Shown: positions 7,702 through 14,196 of the stretch, one piece after another | How the letters are laid out: each line of letters opens with the position of its first letter | Numbering within the stretch: the stretch's first letter is position 1 | NCBI GenBank assembly: GCA_003573635.1 | Contig: QUTJ01031653.1 | Span: forward strand, 1-14,196 | Reading direction: 5' to 3' | Length of the DNA: 14,196 nucleotides | Origin: Goniomonas avonlea | Lineage: Eukaryota; Cryptophyceae; Goniomonadida; Goniomonadaceae | Made by a program: the position numbers and the translations under genes | Notes under the pieces: model-generated | Seen by the model: only the letters and a program-made list of their open reading frames with translations | Databases searched by the model: none | What the model was told of the DNA's origin: nothing

Positions 7702-10302
7702 TCAAGGAGTCACAGAATCTTGTTCTGCACAGGGTGCGTCTGTGTTAAACTCTGCAAGCTGCTCGCGGAACGCTTGCACATTACGGCCGCGGGAGTTGTG
7801 ATCCTCAACAATGGCAACGACAATCTCCTTCACCTTGCCCTGGTGCTGCTTCAGGACCTGCTCAATTACCCATTAGCTGCCAGCTTGTCAATGTCAGCTC
7901 GACCTGCTCACATACATCAGTGACTGCATCTATTTGTAAAGTGTCTGCTCATTTCATTGCCGTCTGCTCGACCTGCTGTAAACCTATTAGAATCTACTGG
8001 TGTACTCGTCTCTGCTCACCTGCACACAGGTCATGGCTTTGTCATTGTGAGCGGACCCCGAGTAACTAGGCATGAGCAGTCGAGTCGCCCCGCCTTGTGT
8101 TGCACTAGTTCAATGAGCAAGGTCAGAGTCAGGGGACAACTCGGGAAAACTGCAGCAGCCTTGAGTTGGGCTACCGTGGCCCAGCGGTATTTTTGTGGGA
8201 AAGACTGAGGAGGCGGGTACCTTGCAGAGCTGGGCAGCGACAATAGTTGGGTCATTGTGAAATGCTCCACAGCCAAGGGCGCTCAACACGACAACGTCTG
8301 CCCCAACGGTCGCACCCGCAGCAAGAACACGCGACCAATTATGCGCTGCAAGACGCTGCGTCTCCTGCGGCCCTGTCAGTTCGAGAGTGCCAGCCACCGG
8401 TCAGCGAGAGGGTTCGAGGAAAGTCGTGAAGTTTTTTGAAAGAACCGACCTGCGAGAAAGCACGTGGGTCCGAAGGAGTAGAAAACTGCGGCGCTGCAAC
8501 AGAAATGACATCCATTGCTACTGGGAGCTCCAACGCATAGCCCTGCGATGGCAGTGTCATACCTCCAGGAGGCATTACCTAGGGTGGGGGAAAATAAGGT
8601 GGGTTCGGTGCTCGCAAGAAGGACTTCGGGTGACAATGACATTACCTGGGTTGGTGCTCGAACGAAGGTGATATTGCGGGTGCCAATGGCATGACCTGGG
8701 TTGGTGCTCGAAACATTGCGGGTGACAATGGCATTATCTGGGTTGGTGCTCGAAACATTGCGGGTGACAATAACATTACCTGGGTTGGTGCTCGAAAGAA
8801 GGTGACATTGCGGGTGACTGTAACGTCGGACAACGCGCCAGGGTAGCTCAAGCGTTTCAGTGCCGGAAATAAATTTGAGCTTCGGCAGAGAATTTCCTCC
8901 TGCACGACGAGCAACGTAGTGAGCGAAGGTGCGCTGCCGCGGTCACAGCACCACATTTCACGCAAAACGAAATGGGCAGTTTCTTGGAAATGACTCACGC
9001 AGCTGTCAACTAAATCGCGCAATTGGGCTGCACACTGAGCCGGTGCCGTTGTTTAGCAGTGTGGTGCAGCAACGAACTTTTTGGAGCTGTGCAGGCCGAC
9101 ACACACCTGGGCACGAGCACCATGCAGCACGCCTCCTCCAACGTGAGTCGCGTTGGCCATATTGAGCAGCGCTACGCGTTTGCCTCCCTGGGCTCGCCTG
9201 CGACAAGTGAGTTGCCGACGAAATCGATACACACACACACACACCGACGGGCCGCAAGTATGCAGTCACGTTCCTCCACTGACACCGACGTTGTCTCGCA
9301 TACTTTGGGCAAGTCAGCAAGTGCCTTGATCTGTCAGGTGCGTAAAACACGTGCTGCCAAGCTCACAGTGCTACCTGAGCACCCAATAAAGTGCGCCCGT
9401 GTGGAGGCACATCAATGGAGAGACCCCTGGATTCATCAATTGCTCCACCTGGCAAAACATTCAATGATACAACACAGCGACTGGAGGGAGTTCACCAGCC
9501 TCGCACACCCGCAACGTCTCCTTGAAGATGAGCGTGAGTAGTTTTCTGTGCTCAGAATCGGACTTCCATCCGTCACGGCGGTCGGAAACAGCACGGACAG
9601 CTGGAGGGAGCGAAGAATCTAGAGTGACACGATGGCTTGCGCCAGGAAGGGCAGTAGCACCTGGAGCTACAGCGATCGGCGTGCACGCCTCGACAGCTCG
9701 AGCCCGTTTGGCCGCAGGAGGTGAATCAGACGGGTGCCGATACACACAGTCCTTTGTCCGGCACTTAGAGCCATAACGGCACGCTGTATGCTTCTTCTTA
9801 GAACTGACGGGCACCGACGCCGCCGAAAACGTGAGCCCTGTGGCAGAACTCTCGCTTTCCTTTCCCGAGACGGCACTAGCCCTCCAAAGTCCGACCTCGA
9901 TATCAAGTTTTCCGCGTTTCAATGCTTCAGAAACAAAATCAGGGGTGTGAACCTTCGGGGGCTTGGCCAAACTCAGAAGAGGTTTCAGACAGTGCTCAGG
10001 CATATCTGCCGCGCAAATGACCAAGTCTACACCCGGAACACAGAGAGCAGATATGCTGCTCAGTGAGGCATCTGTGACAGCTACAAATGCGGCACCATGC
10101 TTTTCAAACTGTTTCTTGAAAATATCACCCCGTGTCTTTTGTAAGTCACCTCGCAAAACAATCGCAACCCGAAGATCTAAAAACAAAGGAGGCTTGCCGT
10201 CCACAGCTGAAAAGTACCGGGTGATTCCAGTCTGTCAATTTGTAAGAACTCAGAAGAACAGAGATGGACATCCACCTGACCAGGCAAGCGATCAACTGGC
10301 AT
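7702..10302 (-). CDS. BRCT - CCCH zinc finger - TIGR02452/PARG-like ADP-ribose glycohydrolase fusion
   Basis: Nine exons on the minus strand: 10302-10281, 10206-9496, 9448-9375, 9330-9245, 9197-9107, 8899-8780, 8578-8450, 8364-8221, 7857-7702; 510 aa. Residues about 21-110 resemble a BRCT domain (VAIVLRGD at its start; VHTPDFVSEALKRGKL at its end). A zinc finger C-x5-C-x4-C-x3-H spans 150-165 (CRYGSKCRTKDCVYRH). A Lys/Arg patch follows. From about 225 the protein is a full TIGR02452 (DUF2263) macro-like domain: FKETLRVCEAG helix, LLNMANATHVGGG, the PARG signature GGG-x7-QEE (318-330, split by intron 5) with both catalytic glutamates, LCRSSNLFPAL, MDVISVAAP (390-398), LGCGAFHNDP (441-450) and a closing VVAIVEDHNSRG. 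It should remove ADP-ribose from proteins or nucleic acids at damage sites, probably in the nucleus. The start codon and 22-nt first exon are the least certain part. Confidence 0.92.
7855..8025. repeat. Repeats of the acceptor region within intron 8
   Basis: On the minus strand the intron 8 acceptor reads TTGAGCAG|GTCCTG. Related AGCAGGTCGAGC blocks recur upstream in the same intron (plus-strand GCTCGACCTGCT at 7897-7908 and 7966-7977, and looser CTGCTCACCTGC-like copies near 8010-8025). The 363-nt intron 7858-8220 holds nothing else recognisable. Confidence 0.6.
8579..8823. repeat. Tandem array of exon-end/splice-donor copies forming intron 6
   Basis: Copies start at 8774 (50 bp, includes the exon end), 8732 (42 bp), 8690 (42 bp) and 8640 (50 bp); a decayed copy fills about 8597-8639 and a partial one is at 8573-8590. 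Each begins CATTAC, CATTAT or CATGAC followed by CTGGGTTGGTGCTCG. On the minus strand each is GAGCACCAACCCAG|RTMATG, an exon end plus donor. Intron 6 (8779-8579, 201 nt) runs from one such junction to the last. Confidence 0.9.
9229..9244. repeat. (AC)8 microsatellite at a splice donor
   Basis: On the minus strand this is a GT repeat whose first GT is the inferred donor of intron 4 (CG|GTGTGTGT). Several adjacent GT dinucleotides could serve as donor, but only some keep the downstream frame. Confidence 0.85.
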
Positions 10303-10558
10303 GGGTGTTCTGCAGAACACCCAAGTTGCGCCGGCACCCCTGACGCGAGCGGCCCAAGTCCCTGACCTGATCAGCACTTGCTAGCTAGCTACTAGTTAAT
10401 AGCTAGCTAGCTGTGAGCCAGATACCTGGCGGAAGAGTCGAATACAATTCCCAGAATCACACTTCAAGGTCCGTTCGAAGCCTCCGATCCACCCTCCCGA
10501 TCTCCCGCCTGTCAAAACGAACTCGTTCCGAGCGAGATCCGAGAGAGCGTCTGACCAC
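10303..10558. promoter_or_regulatory. Divergent intergenic region between glycohydrolase and 6PGD
   Basis: A 256-bp spacer between two divergent genes. It includes a strong inverted repeat (listed separately), a short palindromic GGTGTTCTGCAGAACACC at 10303-10320, and a purine-rich GAGCGAGATCCGAGAGAGCG just before the 6PGD start codon. No TATA box is obvious. Its promoter role is inferred from orientation. Confidence 0.5.
10380..10411. repeat. 12-bp perfect inverted repeat of CTAG units
   Basis: The arms GCTAGCTAGCTA (10380-10391) and TAGCTAGCTAGC (10400-10411) are separated by 8 nt (CTAGTTAA). The arms could form a cruciform or bind a dimeric factor. A shorter TAGCTAGCT lies in the kinase/channel spacer. 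Confidence 0.9.
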
Positions 10559-13500
10559 ATGGCAACACCAACAGCAGATATTGGCCTTATTGGCCTCGCG
10601 GTGATGGGAGAGAACCTTGTTCTCAACATCGAAAGCCGTGGCTACACTGCAGCTGTGTACAACCGTACCACTTCCAAAGTCGATGACTTCGTAAAGGGAC
10701 GCGGCGCGGGCAAGAAGTTTGTTGGATGTCACAGCATCCAAGAGCTCTGCCAGTCGCTAAAGAAGCCCCGTCGTGTGATCATGATGGTTAAGGCTGGTGA
10801 GGTTGTTGATGCCTTTATTGATCAATTGCTCCCGCACTTGGAAGCCGGCGACATCATTATCGATGGTCCGTATTTAGCTGAAGGTGTAGCATATCCTGAA
10901 CGATGCAGGCGGAAACTCGCACTTCCCGGATTCAAACCGCCGCACAGTGGACCTCGAAAAGAAGAACATCCTCTTTGTTGGCTGTGGTGTCTCTGGTGGC
11001 GAGGAGGGCGCTCTTCACGGTACGTTGGTTGGCTGTGGCTCGTCACGTGCTGACTTGGCGCAGGCCCTTCGATGATGCCTGGTGGCTCAGAGGCTGCCTG
11101 GCCCCATGTCAAGGAAATCTTTCAAGCAATTTGTGCCAAAGTTGAAGATGGTGAGCCTGTTACTAACTGCTTCTTCGATCAAAATGAATATATTCAACGA
11201 ATAGTCAGACTATACGCAGGGTCAGCATGCTGTGAGTGGGTCGGACCCCAGGGTTCTGGACACTACGTCAAGATGGTCCATAACGGAATCGAATACGGTG
11301 ACATGCAGCTAATTGCAGAGGCCTACCACCTGCTTAAGGTCTTTGGCACCATTTTGTTTGTGTTTGTGCTCACTGCGAGACAGGACGTCGTGGGTCTGAC
11401 ACCGGCAGAGATGGGCGATGTTTTTGATCAATGGAACACTGGCGATCTCGACAGCTACCTCATTGAAATCACTCGTGATATTCTTCGCAAGGTACGACAA
11501 TTTAGAACTTGGCAGGTTACCTCTGTATTCACCTTCCTACCAGACTGACGAGAAGACCGGAAAGCCCATGGTGGACGTCATCCTGGACGCCGCCGGCCAG
11601 AAGGGTACCGGGAAGTGGACTGCTACTTCTGCGTTGGACTTTGTAAGGCTATTCAGATTCCATAGGTTTCAGATGGCTTCGCATGTGACCCTCTTCCAGG
11701 GCCAACCAGTGACGTTGATTGGCGAGGCAGTGTTCGCGCGGTGCTTGTCCTCCCTCAAGGAAGAGCGCGTTGCTGCGTCGAAGATCCTTCAAGGTGCACG
11801 CTCTGCCTCTCGCTCACCGACCTTGCCTGAGGCTCCTCGTATTTTATCTCACTCGCACCGGCACCACTGCGTTGCCTCACACGTGGCGTCCTGGGATCAC
11901 CCGTGCTCCCCCAGGCCCCGCTGTGACTCCCGCGGCTGGTGACAAGAAGCAATTGATCGAGGACATCAGGCAGGCTCTCTTTGCTGCCAAGATCGTCAGC
12001 TACACTCAGGTTGGTTGTACCTGCCGAGTGCTGCAGCTGGCGGGCTGCAGAGCTGTCGTGCGGGGGTGTTGGAATCAGCGTGTGTTCGTGGGTTGAGCGA
12101 ATGCTGTCTCTGGTTGAGCGAGTGCTGGACATTGGTTTTGACGAACCGGTGGTAATCCTGTGACGATTGAGCGAATCTTGTCACCGTTTGAGCCTTGTGC
12201 CTCGTCGTGGACGCTGTTCACCCTTGTTTGCAGGGCTTCATGCTGCTGCGTGCTGCTGCAGCGGAGTACGGCTGGAAGCTGAACTACGGGTGTGTTCTTT
12301 GTTCTCCCCACAGGCACCTCACAGCACAGAACTTCTCAGATCTCATGAAACCCAACTCCCGGTTCACAGCACTGTAGCTCGCACAGCTTATCTCATGCCT
12401 GACGGGTGAGTTCCTTCTAGACCTCTCCCATGAATCGGGTACTCGCGTTGCGCATCCTCACACTGGACTACGGGTGTGTTCGTCCCGAACCTCTCACGCA
12501 GCCATCTCATAGCGGCCCCGATGCATCTCACAGCTCATAGCAGAAGGTACAACATGTGCAGTCGTGGGGGACACATAATGAGCGCTCGTCAGCGTGTGAA
12601 CGCGCATTGCTACAGCGCTTTGGTATTGCGGGGGCGAAAAACGAGTGAGGGTTGGTTCTCATCGACATACATCTCAGGAATGCGACGGAGGGAAGGCTGT
12701 TATGTTATCGAGAAAGCGACGGAGGATTGCACTTATTACATGTATTATCGTCTTAGAACGAGGGATTGCACTCGTGCGCCTTAACAGAAAGAATGCGCCA
12801 GGGGGATTGCACTCATGTGGCGCGGCGGCTGCATCATCCGCTCCACCTTCCTCGCTAACATCAAGGTGCGCCACGTCTTTGCGCCGAGTGGTCCTCCTCG
12901 TTGTCCTCGTGTGCCCCGAGTTGTCCTCCTCCTTGTGGCCCGATGCTCCTTGTGCCCCGAGTTGCCCTTCTCGTTGGGCTCCGAGTTGTCCTCCTTGTAC
13001 AACGCCCCGAGTGGTCCTCATTGTGCACCGAGTGGTTCTCAATCTTCTCCGGGTTATCCCGTGCTTCAACCCTTGACTTTGCGTGCGCGCATAACCTAAA
13101 CCCACCCGATCGCCAAAGATCAACTTTCGTGAGAGGGAGACCAGATCGCTCCCTCTCACGAGGTTTCGCAGGCCGACACACACGCACACACACACACACA
13201 CACACTCGTGGTCATGCCTCACTGTAGAGTGAGTTCAAGTCTTTTTCGACTTGCCAGCACTGACGTCTCTGTGGCAGGCTGCATATGACAAGAACCCTGA
13301 GTTGCAGAACCTTCTGCTCGACGACTTCTTCCGCGAGAAAATCACCACCGCCCAGGTCCGGCCGTGTTCCTTCATAGTGCAGTTCAAAGTCCACCCATTC
13401 TCTTGGCACGAGTGCTTGAGACCCACACTCCGCATTGCCACACGGTGTCCCGCCACCAACCCCTAAAGCCTAATTGACAGGAGTCGTGGAGACGCACGGT

Positions 13501-14006
13501 TGTGTGCGCAGTGACACATGGTGTCCCAGTACCAGCTATTTGCACTGCCCTTAATTTCTATGATGGTAAGCTTGTGTGTTGGTTTGTTTCTCCCTTTTCG
13601 GAACCAGAGCTCTCAACTCTCAACCATGACCCCTCCGCTCCGATGTTGGGAGACATGAAAGGTTTCCTGACTTGATGCTCCCAGGTTACCGTGCTGAGCG
13701 ACTCCCAGCCAACTTGCTTCAAGCGCAACGGTGTGTGACCCGGGGTTGGCGCTCGCCGGTATTCTGACTCTTTTGACAGGGACTTTTTCGGAGCACACAC
13801 CTATGAGCGTGTCGACGATGCACGTGTAAGTTGTCTGCCTGTCTTGAAGCACCTATGTCTGTCATCCTGGGGCATTCTGGGCAATTCATTGTTGTTTTAA
13901 AAGCTGCCTGTGTCTGCCGTTTTAATACTGCCAACAGGGAAGTTTCCACCACACCAACTGGACTGGCAGGGGCGGCACCACTGCCTCTTCTACCTACAGT
14001 ATTTGA
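10559..14006 (+). CDS. PGD: 6-phosphogluconate dehydrogenase, decarboxylating
   Basis: Oxidises 6-phosphogluconate to ribulose 5-phosphate and CO2 with NADP+ in the oxidative pentose phosphate pathway. Fifteen exons: 10559-10865, 10909-11019, 11064-11150, 11226-11338, 11384-11491, 11544-11642, 11700-11793, 11915-12009, 12234-12289, 12802-12865, 13278-13355, 13481-13565, 13685-13730, 13780-13825, 13938-14006; 485 aa, the usual family length. Seen: Rossmann motif [24 protein letters not shown] (6PGD signature); GVSGGEEGA; catalytic Lys184 and Glu191 in [14 protein letters not shown] (Lys183 and Glu190 of the sheep enzyme); [31 protein letters not shown], which supplies subunit-swapping Arg and His; and a C-terminal HTNWTGRGG. 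No frameshift or missing residue was found, so it should be active. There is no targeting sequence, so the protein is probably cytosolic. Intron size rises towards the telomere (43 nt at first, up to 512 nt). Confidence 0.98.
12279..12814. repeat. Splice-junction copies at both ends of 6PGD intron 9
   Basis: The exon 9 end and donor CTGAACTACGG|GTGTGTTC (12279-12297) recur at 12463-12481 with one mismatch. A looser copy near 12400 contains CGG|GTGAGTTCC. At the other end GGATTGCACTC, the start of exon 10 at 12804, is present upstream at 12763 and, with T for the last C-adjacent base, at 12724, each preceded by AG. The 512-nt intron contains no other recognisable gene. Confidence 0.75.
12885..13050. 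repeat. Degenerate minisatellite in 6PGD intron 10
   Basis: About seven imperfect units of the type CCCCGAGTTGTCCTCCTCGTTG, with units varying in length. Both strands are open by chance because of the low-complexity sequence. No protein family is recognisable. Confidence 0.7.
13127..13161. repeat. 13-bp perfect hairpin in 6PGD intron 10
   Basis: TCGTGAGAGGGAG (13127-13139) pairs with CTCCCTCTCACGA (13149-13161) across a 9-nt loop. It would fold in the pre-mRNA between the minisatellite and the CA repeat. Its function is unknown. Confidence 0.85.
13176..13205. repeat. (AC)n microsatellite in 6PGD intron 10
   Basis: An AC run of about 15 units with one G interruption. It is intronic, and reading frames crossing it are artefacts of the repeat. 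Confidence 0.95.
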
Positions 14007-14082
14007 GTATGATCTCGACGCCAGCTTTGGTTGGAAAATCAAGACCCCAAATACAAACTCTCCATTGCTATCCTTTTGTTTC

Positions 14083-14146
14083 TGGTGTCCCAGTGCCAGC
14101 TATTTGCAGTGCCCTTAATTTCTATGATGGCCAGCTTGTGTGTTGG
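14083..14146 (+). pseudogene. 64-bp copy of the 6PGD exon 12 / intron 12 junction beside the telomere
   Basis: This matches 13519-13582 with four mismatches and no gaps, covering the end of exon 12 ([16 protein letters not shown]) and the first intron bases. The splice donor GGTAAG has become GGCCAG. Neither flank of the copy resembles the original's flanks, so only this junction was copied. It lies downstream of the intact gene's stop codon and is not needed for it. Confidence 0.9.
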
Positions 14147-14196
14147 GTTTAGGTTTGGGTTTAGGGTTTAGGGTTTAGGGTTTAGGGTTTAGGGTT
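14145..14196 (+). repeat. Telomeric repeat (TTTAGGG)n, right chromosome end
   Basis: The G-rich strand runs 5' to 3' towards the window end, the orientation expected at a right terminus. The innermost units are variants (TTTAGG, TTTGGG) and the outer ones perfect TTTAGGG. Confidence 0.97.

Noticed and set aside
8640-8823. CRISPR-like spacing of the 42-50 bp repeats
   Set aside because: There are no unique spacers; the units are contiguous copies of an exon/donor junction in a eukaryotic intron.
9023-9541. 172-aa plus-strand ORF
   Set aside because: It is antisense to conserved glycohydrolase exons 3-5, crosses the CA repeat as HTHTH, and resembles no family.
10303-10320. GGTGTTCTGCAGAACACC palindrome as a hormone-receptor-type site
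   Set aside because: It overlaps the sequence just upstream of an uncertain start codon, and nothing ties it to any known factor in a protist.
12674-13222. 182-aa minus ORF and overlapping plus ORFs in the minisatellite
   Set aside because: They lie mostly in 6PGD introns 9 and 10; repeat units without stops create open frames on both strands.

Overview
This is the right-hand end of a nuclear chromosome from a compact-genome unicellular eukaryote. It ends in a TTTAGGG-type telomere, and its genes are split by many introns, the shortest 42-57 nt. TTTAGGG telomeres occur in several algal, plant and protist lineages, so the sequence does not fix the species. None of the genes looks bacterial, and I saw no transposon, rRNA, tRNA or CRISPR.

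Six protein genes alternate strictly in strand (-,+,-,+,-,+), forming three divergent pairs. (1) A partial RMD1/SIF2-family (DUF155) gene, minus, runs off the left edge. (2) A Shewanella-like PPP-type phosphatase with a signal peptide, plus. (3) A P-loop polynucleotide-kinase-like protein with a C-terminal UBA domain, minus. (4) A pentameric ligand-gated ion channel subunit, plus, probably with a long proline-rich tail. (5) A BRCT / CCCH zinc finger / TIGR02452 poly(ADP-ribose)-glycohydrolase fusion, minus. (6) 6-phosphogluconate dehydrogenase, plus, with 15 exons, whose stop codon lies about 140 bp from the telomere. Exon models were rebuilt by hand from family conservation plus GT..AG sites and reading phase. 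Each complete model closes as a whole number of codons: 312, 363, 346 or 719, 510 and 485 aa.

The spacers between divergent genes are short (161-256 bp). They carry inverted repeats or shared tetranucleotide runs (GATA-GATA, CTAG-CTAG). The convergent channel and glycohydrolase genes share a near-palindromic AATAAA..TTTATT that can serve both strands.

The most striking theme is in the introns. Short introns are uniform, with a YTNAY branch-like motif about 10-12 nt before the 3' AG. Several longer introns contain tandem, decayed copies of their own splice junctions. The clearest is intron 6 of the glycohydrolase gene, which is a tandem array whose period runs exactly from one AG|GTAATG to the next, as expected if the intron arose by tandem duplication of an AGGT site. 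A 64-bp copy of a 6PGD exon/donor junction also sits directly against the telomere. The two nucleic-acid/ADP-ribose genes (3 and 5) suggest DNA or RNA end metabolism, but nothing shows that the six genes form one pathway.
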